Assembly (NCBI RefSeq): GCF_000724485.1
Contig: NZ_CP007739.1
Location: 40,001 to 88,000, forward strand
Length of the DNA: 48,000 nt
Reading direction: 5' to 3'
From: Bacillus methanolicus MGA3
Lineage (GTDB): Bacteria; Bacillota; Bacilli; Bacillales; Cytobacillaceae
Shown: positions 29,178 through 38,191 of the stretch, piece by piece
Numbering within the stretch: the stretch's first letter is position 1
Layout: each line of letters opens with the position of its first letter
Notes under the pieces: model-generated
The model's database searches: none
The model's input: only the letters and a program-made list of their open reading frames with translations
What the model was told of the DNA's origin: nothing
Position numbers and translations under genes: made by a program

Positions 29178-29483
29178 ATGAGTCAATATTACGAAACAAA
29201 TAATTCAAGCAAAAGCCCCGTCCAGGAACATGACATCATTATGAGGAGCAGGCGCTTGCTTGATATAACAGGAGTCAAGCAAGTAGAAAGTTTTGATAAC
29301 GAGGAATTTTTGCTGGAGACTGTTATGGGTTTTCTCGCAATACGCGGTCAAAACCTGCAAATGAAAAATCTTGATGTCGATAAAGGGATTGTTTCCATTA
29401 AAGGGAAAGTGTACGATATTGTTTATTTAGACGAGCACCACGGGGAGAAAGCTAAAGGAATTTTTAGCAAGTTGTTTCGATGA
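29178..29483 (+). CDS. yabP: YabP, sporulation protein
   Basis: Mother-cell protein of the YabP/YqfC family, needed for efficient sporulation in B. subtilis; molecular role unknown. About 101 residues, beta-rich and without membrane segments, with the family segment RSRRLLDITGVKQVESFD. Three ATG codons lie in a row at 29172, 29175 and 29178. I chose the last because GTGAGGG ends at 29171. The stop overlaps the yabQ ATG in ATGA, a tight translational coupling. Confidence 0.9.
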   Translation: MSQYYETNNSSKSPVQEHDIIMRSRRLLDITGVKQVESFDNEEFLLETVMGFLAIRGQNLQMKNLDVDKGIVSIKGKVYDIVYLDEHHGEKAKGIFSKLFR

Positions 29484-30112
29484 CCCTGTCAACACAGTTC
29501 ATTACGATGCTAGCCATGATTGGCATGGGCAGTTTTTTCGGGGCCGCCCTTGATACGTATAACCGATTTTTACAGCGTTCCCGTCGAAAGAAATGGTTTG
29601 TTTTTATGAATGATTTACTCTTTTGGCTGTTGCAGGCACTTATCATTTTTTATGTCTTGTTTCTTGTCAATAAGGGAGAAATAAGGTTTTTTATTTTTAT
29701 TGCTCTTTTGTGTGGATTCGCGGCGTATCAAAGCTTGATCAAACAACTGTATTTGCGACTTTTGGAATTTGCTATATCCATCTTTGTAGCGACTTATAAG
29801 TTTGTTGTAAAGACTATTCAAATGCTTATCATAAGGCCTCTTCAATCGTTATTTTTACTCGTCATTTCAATTGTTGTTATGATTGGAAGGGGTCTTTTTG
29901 CCCTTGTTAAATTTGTTTTTAAGGTTTTAGTATTTATAGGAAAGACTCTTTGGAGACCAATTCAGGGCTTGCTTTTCTTTTTTTGGAGGCTTATGCCGAA
30001 AAACATTAAAAAATTCGTCGAGAAGTTATATAATAAAATGGCAGGAATTATACACAGTTTAAAGAAATATGTTGTAAGCTTTAAAAATAGATGGAAAAAT
30101 CGTAAAGAGTAA
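29480..30112 (+). CDS. yabQ: YabQ, spore cortex biosynthesis membrane protein
   Basis: Membrane protein required for cortex formation in B. subtilis; localises around the forespore. The 210 residues contain about five hydrophobic segments, starting with LSTQFITMLAMIGMGSFFGA at the N-terminus, and a basic, lysine-rich C-terminal tail (~180-210). It starts at the ATGA overlap with yabP and ends six bases before the ribosome binding site of divIC, so read-through into the division gene is possible. Confidence 0.9.
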   Translation: MTLSTQFITMLAMIGMGSFFGAALDTYNRFLQRSRRKKWFVFMNDLLFWLLQALIIFYVLFLVNKGEIRFFIFIALLCGFAAYQSLIKQLYLRLLEFAISIFVATYKFVVKTIQMLIIRPLQSLFLLVISIVVMIGRGLFALVKFVFKVLVFIGKTLWRPIQGLLFFFWRLMPKNIKKFVEKLYNKMAGIIHSLKKYVVSFKNRWKNRKE

Positions 30113-30127
30113 GGAGGTTTGCAAACG

Positions 30128-30523
30128 GTGAGTGCAGTAGGAAAACGCAACATTGCAAAAATTGAAACAACGTATTCCCGAAAGCTGGAAAAGGCTGAAA
30201 TCTCGGCAAACCGCAGACGTAAACTGCTGATTAGGCGTCTCACCGTCTTTTTTATCTTTGCTGCAGCTGTGTCTTTTGTGATGATCTCAACTCTTGTATC
30301 CCAAGCCTCCATCCTTGAAGAAAAACAAAAAGAAAAGAGAGCTCTTGAAGAAAAACTATCTGACCTCAAAAAAAGGCAGAATGTGCTGCAAGAGGAAATT
30401 GTTAAATTAAACGATGACGACTATATAGCAAAACTTGCCAGGAGAGATTATTTCCTATCTGAGAATAATGAAATTATCTTTAATTTGCCAAAAGAGAAAA
30501 AGGAAAAAACATCCGTAAAGTAG
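30128..30523 (+). CDS. divIC: DivIC, cell division protein
   Basis: Bitopic protein that with FtsL and DivIB forms the trimer linking the Z-ring to septal wall synthesis. A basic cytoplasmic N-terminus (~1-35) is followed by one membrane span (~37-57, LTVFFIFAAAVSFVMISTLV) and a coiled coil (from LEEKQKEKRALEEKL) outside, ending in YIAKLARRDYFLS. I chose GTG 30128 (131 residues), ten bases after AAGGAGG (30111-30117). TTG at 30119 is too close to that site. Conserved position between yabQ and yabR. Confidence 0.93.
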   Translation: MSAVGKRNIAKIETTYSRKLEKAEISANRRRKLLIRRLTVFFIFAAAVSFVMISTLVSQASILEEKQKEKRALEEKLSDLKKRQNVLQEEIVKLNDDDYIAKLARRDYFLSENNEIIFNLPKEKKEKTSVK

Positions 30524-30528
30524 TATTA

Positions 30529-30558
30529 TTGACACTCTTTTTCTTAATTTTGTATAAT
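30529..30558 (+). promoter_or_regulatory. Sigma-A promoter of yabR
   Basis: TTGACA (30529-30534), 18-base spacer, TATAAT (30553-30558): both hexamers perfect. It sits immediately after the divIC stop. Confidence 0.82.
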
Positions 30559-30606
30559 ATGTAATAAGTATGATTTTTTATTTTTTTAAGGAGGAAAATT
30601 TTTTTT

Positions 30607-31056
30607 ATGTCAATCGAAGTAGGCAGCAAGTTGCAAGGAAAGGTCACTGGCATCACTAATTTCGGAGCGTTTGTGGAGCTGCCAGAAGGCTCAACAGGTC
30701 TTGTTCATATCAGTGAGGTCGCAGATAATTATGTTAAGGATATTAATGACCATTTAAAAGTTGGAGACGAAGTTGAAGTTAAGGTTATTAATGTTGAAAA
30801 AGATGGAAAGATTGGCTTATCCATTAAAAAGGCAAAAGAAGGAAGCGAACAGACTAAACCACAACATTCTTATTCGCCTCGCTCACGTCAAGGCGGCCCG
30901 CGTCAAGGGAGAACAAACGATAACCGGAATAATAGCAGAGCCGAATCCTTCGAATCAAAAATGGCTCGTTTCTTAAAGGACAGTGAAGATCGTTTATCGT
31001 CTTTAAAGCGTCATACTGAATCAAAACGCGGAGGAAGAGGAGCCAGACGTGGTTAA
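30607..31056 (+). CDS. yabR: YabR, S1-domain RNA-binding protein
   Basis: Homologous to general stress protein GSP13. One S1 domain fills residues 1-75 (GSKLQGKVTGITNFGAFVEL). The remainder is a disordered, arginine/glycine/serine-rich tail ending RGGRGARRG, typical of RNA-binding proteins. It is related to the first half of the ribosome-associated S1 family. ATG 30607 lies 12 bases after AAGGAGG, a slightly long spacing. Its own promoter and a terminator make it a single gene. Specific RNA targets are unknown. Confidence 0.92.
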   Translation: MSIEVGSKLQGKVTGITNFGAFVELPEGSTGLVHISEVADNYVKDINDHLKVGDEVEVKVINVEKDGKIGLSIKKAKEGSEQTKPQHSYSPRSRQGGPRQGRTNDNRNNSRAESFESKMARFLKDSEDRLSSLKRHTESKRGGRGARRG

Positions 31057-31119
31057 TCTAACTTGCTGCTTATTTATGATAGATAGCAGGTTTTAAAATC
31101 TAAATAAATTAGTATGTAA

Positions 31120-31150
31120 AAGGCTGGTCTTTTAAGGCTTGCCTTTTTTT
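31120..31150 (+). terminator. Terminator after yabR
   Basis: Twelve-position stem AAGGCTGGTCTT (31120-31131) with AAGGCTTGCCTT (31134-31145), one mismatch and two wobbles, then TTTTT. The predicted loop is very short. Confidence 0.7.
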
Positions 31151-31164
31151 ATTTGTAGGAACAC

Positions 31165-31194
31165 ACAAAAAAGCGCCGGTGTTTAACCGGCGCT
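31165..31194 (-). terminator. Terminator of the tRNA-Met gene
   Basis: On the minus strand, an 8-bp perfect stem AGCGCCGG with CCGGCGCT (31172-31179, 31187-31194) around TGTTTAA, followed by TTTTTTG. Confidence 0.88.
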
Positions 31195-31209
31195 CTCCGC
31201 ATTTCGATA

Positions 31210-31283
31210 TAGCGGCGGAGGGGATCGAACCCCCGACCTCACGGGTATGAACCGTACGCTCTAGCCAGCTGAGCTACGCCGCC
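31210..31283 (-). tRNA. tRNA-Met (anticodon CAT), elongator type
   Basis: Cloverleaf of 74 nucleotides. Acceptor GGCGGCG pairs with CGCCGCT (G1-U72 wobble), the D-arm holds GCTCAG...GGCTAGAGC, the anticodon loop TTCATAC sits on an ACGG/CCGT stem, and the T-loop is TTCGATC. It matches the elongator tRNA-Met of Bacillus rather than the initiator, which lacks this acceptor. The 3' CCA is not encoded. An Ile-CAT tRNA would share the anticodon, but the body does not look like one. Confidence 0.93.
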
Positions 31284-31304
31284 ATTGTAAAAGGCACATG
31301 AAAT

Positions 31305-31333
31305 ATAATACATAGTTATTAAGATTGTGTCAA
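31305..31333 (-). promoter_or_regulatory. Promoter of the tRNA-Met gene
   Basis: On the minus strand, TTGACA (31333-31328), 17-base spacer, TATTAT (31310-31305), with the start expected about 15 bases before the tRNA. Confidence 0.85.
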
Positions 31334-31471
31334 TAAATAATACAAAGAAAAATGTTGGTTTTTTGGAAATTTTAATCAATAAGTATGAGTAAGCTTTTTT
31401 AGCAATTGCGGGCACTGTAAAGTGAAATATTTTGATATTTCTGTTTTCTTTTCGGATATTAAGATGAAAAG

Positions 31472-31536
31472 AGTCGAACGAATTTCAATTACTTGTCCGC
31501 ATTTTGACAAACTTTTAAGTAAGCTTCTTTTATAAT
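31472..31536 (+). promoter_or_regulatory. Spo0A-dependent promoter of spoIIE
   Basis: TTGACA (31504-31509) and TATAAT (31531-31536) are separated by 21 bases, the unusually long spacing known for Spo0A-activated spoIIE and spoIIG. Degenerate 0A boxes sit at 31472-31478 (AGTCGAA), 31493-31499 (TTGTCCG) and overlapping the -35 (TTTTGACAAA). Confidence 0.75.
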
Positions 31537-31572
31537 AATCCCCAAATATAAAAATTAGGGGAGTGGAGTCGA

Positions 31573-34050
31573 GTGCAAAAGGCAGAACGGAATTTAATCG
31601 AACCGATTGGAGAAGTAAATTTTGAACGGCCCAAATTGGAATTGGCAAAGATCCTTCATAAATTTCAAGTGAAACTGGAATATATCTTTATAAAAAAGGG
31701 TTATCTTTTGTTGTTTATTGGTTTTTTGCTTGGAAGAGCATTAATATTGGCAAAGTTAACTCCATTTAGCCTCCCGTTTTTTGCTGCTGTGTATTTTTTA
31801 AGAAGAGACAGAGCGCCGCTCGCACTAATTGGATTAGTTGGGGGTGCTGCTACACTATCATTAAAAATCGCGGCTGTTACTTTTGTAGTTGTTTTTCTCT
31901 TTCTTTTTTGTTTTCGCATTTCAAAGAAATGGCTGAAAAATGAAATGAAAGCTCTTCCTTTTTACGTTTTTTCGATCTTGCTGATCGGAAAAACTGCAGA
32001 AAGCTTCGTTTTTTCTGGACAAGTTACTCTATATGACGGGATGATGTCTGGTATAGAGGCAAGCCTTGGTTTTATCCTGACCTTAATTTTTTTGCAAAGC
32101 ATTCCATTATTAACGATAACCAAACGCCGGCAATCTTTAAAAACGGAAGAAATTGTTTGTCTAATTATTATGCTTGCTTCTATTATGACAGGTACAATTG
32201 GCTGGTCTGTCTATGATTTATCTGTCGAACATATCATGTCCAGGTATCTTGTTTTATTATTTTCGTTTGTAGCTGGTGCAACTGTAGGATCGACGGTTGG
32301 GGTAGTTACTGGCTTAATATTTAGTCTTGCTAATGTTTCGAGTTTTTATCATATGAGTCTTCTTGCGTTTGCGGGGCTTTTGGGAGGCCTTTTGAAAGAA
32401 GGGAAAAAGACTGGTGTCGCAATCGGTCTTTTCATTGCTACATTACTAATTGGCATGTATGGCGAAGGTAGCGGAACATTGACAAAAACTTTGCTTGAAT
32501 CAACTTCCGCAGTATTGTTATTCTTTCTTACACCAACTATTTTAACTTCCAAGCTGGCAGTATATATTCCTGGAACACCGGAATACGCAGCTGAACAGCA
32601 GCAATATATGAGAAAAATGCGTGATGTGACTGCGCAAAGAGTAGCCCAGTTTTCTAATGTATTTCAAGCGTTATCAAAAAGCTTTACTTCTTTAGACCAG
32701 GTAGAGGCAGATGAAGATTCAAACGACCGTGAATTGGATTATTTTTTGAGTAATGTTACTGAAAAAACATGCCAGACATGTTTTAAGAAAGAACATTGCT
32801 GGACAAGAAACTTTAATACAACATATGACTACATGAAAGAAATTATGCATGAGATTGAAGAAGGTTCGGGAGCCGTTTCGCAAAAGTTGTACCGTGACTG
32901 GGAAAAGCATTGTACTCGTTCAAAAAAAGTATTGGAAGTTATACAACAGGAATTAACCTTTTATCATGCTAATCAAAGGCTGAAAAAACAAGTTCAAGAA
33001 AGCCGTAAATTAGTAGCAGACCAATTGCTTGGTGTTTCAGAAGTTATGGAGGATTTTGCAAAGGAAATACAAAGAGAAAGAGAAAACCATTATAAACAAG
33101 AAGAGCATATCCTTGAAGCGCTCCAATCATTTGGCATACAAATCGAACATGTTGAAATTTACAACTTGGAGCAAGGAAATGTGGATATTGAAATGACCAT
33201 ACCAAACTGCCGCGGACATGGGGAATGTGAAAAACTCATTGCTCCAATGCTTTCGGACATCCTTGGAGAAACGATAGTCGTGAATACTGAAGAATGCTCA
33301 ACAGTCCCGAACGAATTTTGCTATGTTACGTTTCGGTCAGCGAAAGCTTACACAGTGGAAACCGGAGTAGCTTATGCTGCAAAGGATGGTGGGCTCGTTT
33401 CAGGAGACAGTTACTCGACGATCGAATTAGGGTTTGGCAAGTATGCAATTGCAATTAGCGACGGAATGGGCAATGGAGAACGGGCACATTATGAAAGCAA
33501 AGAAACACTCCAATTACTGCAAAAGATTCTTCAATCAGGCATCGAAGAAAAAGTGGCAATTAAATCCGTTAATTCTGTGTTATCGCTCAGAACGACGGAC
33601 GAAATATTTTCCACTCTTGATTTAGCAATGATTGATTTGCAAAATGCTTCCGCAAAGTTTTTGAAAATTGGTTCAGCTCCAAGTTTTATAAAAAGAGACA
33701 GCAAGATTATAAAGATTGATTCAAGCAATTTGCCAATAGGAATTTTACAGGATTTTGAAGTTGATGTCGTTAGTGAACAGCTCAAAGCAGGGGATCTATT
33801 GATCATGATGAGCGACGGAGTATTTGAAGGTCCTAAACATGTCGAAAACTATGATTTTTGGATGAAGCGAAAAATTCAAGAATTACAAACAGACGATCCT
33901 CAACAAATTGCGGACTTAATCATGGAAGAAGTCATTCGGTCAAGAGCAGGCTTTATTGAAGACGATATGACCGTGGTTGTAGCAAAAATAAAGCATAATA
34001 CGCCAAAGTGGGCTTCCATTCCAGTTCAAGCATATAAGGAAAGAGCTTAA
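31573..34050 (+). CDS. spoIIE: SpoIIE, sporulation phosphatase
   Basis: Dephosphorylates SpoIIAA-P to activate sigma-F in the forespore and helps build the asymmetric septum with FtsZ. Around ten transmembrane segments occupy residues ~45-335. A central FtsZ-interacting/coiled-coil region (~340-560, with the cysteine pair CQTCFKKEHC) follows. A C-terminal PP2C phosphatase domain carries GDSYSTIELG near 617 and the metal-binding MMSDGVFEG and DDMTVVVAKI near 745-800. Length 825 is standard. GTG 31573 follows GGGGAG. The long-spacer promoter upstream fits Spo0A control. Confidence 0.97.
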   Translation: MQKAERNLIEPIGEVNFERPKLELAKILHKFQVKLEYIFIKKGYLLLFIGFLLGRALILAKLTPFSLPFFAAVYFLRRDRAPLALIGLVGGAATLSLKIAAVTFVVVFLFLFCFRISKKWLKNEMKALPFYVFSILLIGKTAESFVFSGQVTLYDGMMSGIEASLGFILTLIFLQSIPLLTITKRRQSLKTEEIVCLIIMLASIMTGTIGWSVYDLSVEHIMSRYLVLLFSFVAGATVGSTVGVVTGLIFSLANVSSFYHMSLLAFAGLLGGLLKEGKKTGVAIGLFIATLLIGMYGEGSGTLTKTLLESTSAVLLFFLTPTILTSKLAVYIPGTPEYAAEQQQYMRKMRDVTAQRVAQFSNVFQALSKSFTSLDQVEADEDSNDRELDYFLSNVTEKTCQTCFKKEHCWTRNFNTTYDYMKEIMHEIEEGSGAVSQKLYRDWEKHCTRSKKVLEVIQQELTFYHANQRLKKQVQESRKLVADQLLGVSEVMEDFAKEIQRERENHYKQEEHILEALQSFGIQIEHVEIYNLEQGNVDIEMTIPNCRGHGECEKLIAPMLSDILGETIVVNTEECSTVPNEFCYVTFRSAKAYTVETGVAYAAKDGGLVSGDSYSTIELGFGKYAIAISDGMGNGERAHYESKETLQLLQKILQSGIEEKVAIKSVNSVLSLRTTDEIFSTLDLAMIDLQNASAKFLKIGSAPSFIKRDSKIIKIDSSNLPIGILQDFEVDVVSEQLKAGDLLIMMSDGVFEGPKHVENYDFWMKRKIQELQTDDPQQIADLIMEEVIRSRAGFIEDDMTVVVAKIKHNTPKWASIPVQAYKERA

Positions 34051-34061
34051 ACTTTTAAATT

Positions 34062-34161
34062 AGCTTGGCTTCGCCCACACCGCCTTATTAAGTTGGTCAT
34101 GTTTTTGGATGAAGCTTATTTCCTTGTCAAGGTGGGAATTTGGAACTCATGCACGTTTCTT
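34062..34161. repeat. Dispersed ~100-base repeat, copy 1
   Basis: From TTGGCTTCGCCCACACCGCC to the CATGCACGTTTCTTA region. It matches 44172-44272 over about 100 bases with scattered substitutions. It lies between spoIIE and yabS. Confidence 0.7.
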
Positions 34162-34224
34162 AAGGTATAAATCCTTCCTTTTCCGTCGAAAATGGTAACA
34201 TCTTTTAAAACGGAGGGAAGCCTA

Positions 34225-34962
34225 ATGAAAGCAGGGACGTTAAGGCAAATCTTACTGATAACGGATGGATGTTCAAATCATGGGGATGATCCTGTTGCGA
34301 TGGCAGCATTAGCCCGTGAACAGGGAATAAGCGTGAATGTTATTGGAGTTATGGAGCATGATGTGATTGACGAACGGGGAATGATGGAAATAGAGAATAT
34401 CGCTTTATCTGGCGGGGGCGTCAGCCAGGTTGTGTATGCCCAGCAGCTTTCACAGACCGTTCAAATGGTTACAAGAAAAGCAATGACACAAACACTTCAA
34501 GGTGTTGTAAATCGTGAACTTCAACAAATTCTTGGAGGATCTCAAACAATAGAAGATCTGCCTCCCGAAAAAAGAGGCGAAGTAATGGAAGTGGTGGATG
34601 AGCTAGGTGAAACAGTTGAATTGGAATTGTTGATTCTTGTCGATACAAGTGCGAGTATGAAACATAAACTTCCTACAGTAAAAGAGGCTTTGCTTGACTT
34701 GTCTCTAAGCCTGAATGCCCGTTTGGGGGATAACCGGTATTCATTATTAATATTTCCCGGGAAAAAAAATGATGTCGAAAAATTGCTTGATTGGACTCCA
34801 AAGCTCGAATCTTTGACAAGTATTTTCCCAAAGTTAACAACCGGAGGGATTACACCTACTGGACCGGCAATCCGTGAAGCGTTAAGTGCCTTTAAGAAAA
34901 AACGTTCGTTAAGGAGTTTGCTTTCTAGTGATGATGAACAATTCTTTGAAGAATCGATTTAA
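34225..34962 (+). CDS. yabS: YabS, von Willebrand factor A-domain protein
   Basis: Protein of 245 residues with a vWA fold. The metal-ion site appears as LLILVDTSASMKHKL (DTSAS) near residue 136, and the N-terminus has ILLITDGCSNHGDDP. Function is unproven; it is a sporulation-associated gene next to the kinase yabT, and vWA proteins generally mediate metal-dependent protein contacts. I chose ATG 34225 (family length) after ACGGAGGGA over the upstream GTG. The C-terminus overlaps yabT by 32 bases. Confidence 0.88.
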   Translation: MKAGTLRQILLITDGCSNHGDDPVAMAALAREQGISVNVIGVMEHDVIDERGMMEIENIALSGGGVSQVVYAQQLSQTVQMVTRKAMTQTLQGVVNRELQQILGGSQTIEDLPPEKRGEVMEVVDELGETVELELLILVDTSASMKHKLPTVKEALLDLSLSLNARLGDNRYSLLIFPGKKNDVEKLLDWTPKLESLTSIFPKLTTGGITPTGPAIREALSAFKKKRSLRSLLSSDDEQFFEESI

Positions 34963-35914
34963 AGTAGTCCCAGGTACGATTATTGAAGGGAAATGGCACA
35001 GGAATCGTTATACGATTGTAAAAGAATTGGGATATGGCGCTAACGGGACTGTTTTTTTAGCGAAAGCCGGTAATAAACATGTGGCTTTAAAATTGAGTGA
35101 CAATGGAATGTCGATTATATCCGAGGGAAATGTCTTAAAATCTTTTGCAAAGGTCCAGGGATCTGCCCTTGGACCTTCTTTACTGGATGTCGATGACTGG
35201 GAAACGAAAAGCGGAAAAATCTCTTTTTATGCAATGGAATATATTCATGGGCCTGATTTGCTTACGTTCATTCAAACGAAAGGGCAATCGTGGATAAGCA
35301 TCTTAATTCTTCAGCTTCTGTCTGATCTAGGGAAATTGCATAACAACGGATGGGTGTTTGGAGATTTGAAACCCGATAATCTTATTGTGACTGGACCGCC
35401 GCCGAAAATTCGCTGTATTGATGTTGGAGGAACAACGGTTCATGGAAGGGCCATAAAAGAGTTTACCGAATTTTATGACAGAGGCTATTGGGGTCTTGGT
35501 ACGAGAAAAGCTGATCCCCAATATGATTTATTTGCAGTGGGCATGATTTTAATGAATATAGCTTATCCTAAACGGTTTATGAAACAATCTGGCGGACTCC
35601 AACAGCTTAGGGCTGCAATTCGGAAAAAACAAGAATTACATAAATATGAAGACATCATTTTAAGAGCACTTAAAGGACAATATTTGACTGCAGAGGAAAT
35701 GCGTATTGATTTGTTAAAAGTGATGGGAGTTGGAAGATCAAAACGTGATGAAAGACAGCCAGTATCTGCTTCCGGGCGACGGCATTATCCACAACAAAAC
35801 AGCCGGCGTACCATGAAAAAGCAAAAAAAACGCAGCAGATTTGTTGAAACGATTCTAATTGTTTTTGTTATTTCACTGCTCTACATTTTATATATATTTG
35901 GGCAAATTTTTTAA
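34931..35914 (+). CDS. yabT: YabT, membrane-anchored DNA-binding-type Ser/Thr kinase
   Basis: Atypical Hanks kinase, forespore-active in B. subtilis, where DNA stimulates it to phosphorylate RecA and AbrB-like targets. The kinase core (~25-225) has a glycine loop LGYGANGTVFLA, the lysine in VALKLS, the catalytic GDLKPDNL (in place of HRD) and DVGG instead of DFG. A basic DNA-binding-like linker and one C-terminal membrane span (~305-325) follow. It lacks an extracellular sensor. I chose ATG 34931. GTG at 34928 is possible and is closer to AAGGAG (34911-34916). Confidence 0.9.
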   Translation: MMNNSLKNRFKVVPGTIIEGKWHRNRYTIVKELGYGANGTVFLAKAGNKHVALKLSDNGMSIISEGNVLKSFAKVQGSALGPSLLDVDDWETKSGKISFYAMEYIHGPDLLTFIQTKGQSWISILILQLLSDLGKLHNNGWVFGDLKPDNLIVTGPPPKIRCIDVGGTTVHGRAIKEFTEFYDRGYWGLGTRKADPQYDLFAVGMILMNIAYPKRFMKQSGGLQQLRAAIRKKQELHKYEDIILRALKGQYLTAEEMRIDLLKVMGVGRSKRDERQPVSASGRRHYPQQNSRRTMKKQKKRSRFVETILIVFVISLLYILYIFGQIF

Positions 35915-36103
35915 GCATTTCTTTCAGGGAAAATGAAACCCTTTTTTATCTGATTCGTAATAAAAGAATATCAATGAAAACCAAGATTTTTGAAATTAAA
36001 ACGATATAAATGGTAAGCTAATCAAAGCTGTATTTATTAAGAAAATGAATATCTTTCAAATTGCCAGAAAAAATTTAACTAAACTTTTAAGGAAGAAAAC
36101 GAC

Positions 36104-37492
36104 ATGTTAGAACAAAAAGTTGATGCCTTTCTTAAACGCCATAATATGAATCTTGCCAATAAAGGTATATTAGTGGGAGTTTCGGGGGGACCGGATTCGT
36201 TGGCATTGCTCCACTATTTATGGAGACTTAAAGATGAACGGAACCTTCAAATTGTAGCGGGGCACGTTGATCATATGTTTCGGGGCGATGAATCGTACGA
36301 AGATGCATTGTTTGTAAAGGATTTTTGCGAGAAAAGAGGGATCCTGTTTGAAATGTCCCGAATAAATGTACCTGAATATATCAAAAAATCAGGAAAAAGC
36401 CCTCAGGCCGCAGCCCGTGACTGCCGCTACAATTTCTTTAAAAAGATAATGAAAAAACATGGTCTGCGATATTTAGCTCTTGGCCACCATGGGGATGATC
36501 AGATTGAAACCATCTTAATGAGGCTGACAAGGGGCAGCTCAGGAACAGCAAGAGCTGGGATCTCTTTCCAAAGAGCTTTTCATGATGGCAAGATTATTCG
36601 ACCATTTCTTGGAATAAGCAGGCAGGACATCGAAGAATATTGCAAGCGGCATGGTTTGGAGCCAAGATTGGATCCGAGCAATGAAAAAAATATTTATGTC
36701 AGAAATCGGTTCCGTCATCATTTGCTCCCATTTTTAAAATCAGAAAACCCGCAAGTACATGAGCATTTTCAGCGTTTTAGCGAGGATTTAGAATGCGATG
36801 AAAAGTATCTGCAGGAATTAACTGTCGAAAAAATGAATACAGTAATCATGAATAAAGAACAAGACCGGGTGACGATCGATATTGATGCATTCCGGTCAAT
36901 GCCGATGCCTTTACAAAGGAGAGGGATTCAACTAATATTATACTATCTTTATAAGGAAATACCTGTTTCTCTTTCCGCGGTACATATTGATCACGTATTT
37001 TCTTTATTAAGCAGTTCTCATCCTTCCGGAACGCTTGATTTCCCAAATAATTTAACCGTTATACGTTCTTATAATCAATGCCATTTTCAATTTGGGATAA
37101 GCCAAAGGAAGTCTTTTCGATTTGAGATTGCTGATCCCGGTACAGTTTTGCTGCCTAATGGCTGGAAAATAACAATGGAATATATTGACAAAGGTTTTGT
37201 TGATACAGATAAGAATTGTTTCGTTTTTAATGCAAAAGAGGTTCCGCTTCCATTGATTATAAGATCGAGGAAAAATGGCGATAGAATGACGATAAAGGGT
37301 ATGAAGGGATCAAAAAAGATAAAAGATATTTTTATTGACTGTAAAATTCCATTGCTGGAAAGAGATGAGTGGCCGGTAGTGACAGATCAGAACGGTACTA
37401 TCCTCTGGCTTCCGGGTCTGAAAAAATCCAATCTTATTTTTAATGAAAATGAAAACAGCAGTTACATAAAACTAACATACACAAAGCAATGA
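36104..37492 (+). CDS. tilS: TilS, tRNA-Ile lysidine synthetase
   Basis: Changes C34 of tRNA-Ile(CAU) to lysidine, allowing AUA decoding; essential. The N-terminal PP-loop ATPase shows [15 protein letters not shown] near residue 25, with HVDHMFRG and [18 protein letters not shown]. The TilS central and C-terminal domains run from ~230 to 462. Length is within the family range. ATG 36104 follows TAAGGAAG. The stop is a few bases before a hpt-upstream frame, and tilS-hpt-ftsH is a conserved operon. Confidence 0.96.
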   Translation: MLEQKVDAFLKRHNMNLANKGILVGVSGGPDSLALLHYLWRLKDERNLQIVAGHVDHMFRGDESYEDALFVKDFCEKRGILFEMSRINVPEYIKKSGKSPQAAARDCRYNFFKKIMKKHGLRYLALGHHGDDQIETILMRLTRGSSGTARAGISFQRAFHDGKIIRPFLGISRQDIEEYCKRHGLEPRLDPSNEKNIYVRNRFRHHLLPFLKSENPQVHEHFQRFSEDLECDEKYLQELTVEKMNTVIMNKEQDRVTIDIDAFRSMPMPLQRRGIQLILYYLYKEIPVSLSAVHIDHVFSLLSSSHPSGTLDFPNNLTVIRSYNQCHFQFGISQRKSFRFEIADPGTVLLPNGWKITMEYIDKGFVDTDKNCFVFNAKEVPLPLIIRSRKNGDRMTIKGMKGSKKIKDIFIDCKIPLLERDEWPVVTDQNGTILWLPGLKKSNLIFNENENSSYIKLTYTKQ

Positions 37493-37515
37493 TACTTCTA
37501 GGGGGCGCACATTCC

Positions 37516-38061
37516 ATGAAAAATGACATTGAAAAAGTTTTAATTACAGAAGAAGAAATTCAAGAAAAAATTAAGGAATTAGCGGCTGAACTAACTGCGG
37601 AATATGACGGCCGTTTTCCGTTAGCAATTGGGGTGCTGAAAGGAGCAATGCCTTTTATGGCAGATCTTCTGAAGCGAATTGATACATATCTTGAAATGGA
37701 TTTCATGGACGTATCCAGTTACGGGAACTCCACTGTATCCTCAGGGGAAGTCAAAATTTTGAAGGATTTAGATACTTCTGTTGAAGGACGGGATATTTTA
37801 ATCATTGAGGATATTATCGACAGCGGCTTAACGCTTAGCTATCTTGTTGAGCTTTTCCGCTACCGGAAAGCAAAATCAATTAAGATCGTTACGCTTCTTG
37901 ACAAGCCTACAGGAAGAAAAGCCGATATTCAAGCTGACTATGTCGGGTTTATTGTTCCAGATGAATTTGTTGTAGGGTACGGATTAGATTACGCCGAAAA
38001 ATATAGAAACCTTCCATATATTGGAGTGTTAAAACCGGAAGTATATAGAAATAATGGTTAA
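37516..38061 (+). CDS. hpt: Hypoxanthine-guanine phosphoribosyltransferase
   Basis: Salvages hypoxanthine and guanine using PRPP. The 181-residue type I PRTase shows [14 protein letters not shown] (the PRPP loop) near residue 98 and the flexible-loop region [15 protein letters not shown] near 67. In relatives ATG sits as in MKNDIEKV, so I chose ATG 37516 after AGGGGG (from 37499). An upstream ATG at 37489 overlaps the end of tilS and would add nine unconserved residues. In B. subtilis the protein forms a complex with TilS. Confidence 0.96.
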   Translation: MKNDIEKVLITEEEIQEKIKELAAELTAEYDGRFPLAIGVLKGAMPFMADLLKRIDTYLEMDFMDVSSYGNSTVSSGEVKILKDLDTSVEGRDILIIEDIIDSGLTLSYLVELFRYRKAKSIKIVTLLDKPTGRKADIQADYVGFIVPDEFVVGYGLDYAEKYRNLPYIGVLKPEVYRNNG

Positions 38062-38121
38062 GTAAAGAATATGAAAAAAACTGATTTCTTCGATGCAATA
38101 TAGACTTTCCAACAAGTCTTA

Positions 38122-38150
38122 TTCCTTGTGTTGGCATGATTTTCTATGAT
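38122..38150 (+). promoter_or_regulatory. Possible ftsH promoter
   Basis: TTCCTT (38122-38127), 17-base spacer, TATGAT (38145-38150). The -35 is poor, so confidence is low. Confidence 0.35.
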
Positions 38151-38191
38151 ACTATTTAATATAGTTTGTTTACCGTGGGAGGAGGTAAGGG

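Larger units (their letters stand above)
31057..31572. other. Gap between yabR and spoIIE
   Basis: A 516-base region with the yabR terminator (31120-31150), a minus-strand tRNA-Met with its own promoter and terminator (31165-31333), and the spoIIE promoter with Spo0A-like boxes (31472-31536). No protein gene seen. Confidence 0.85.
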
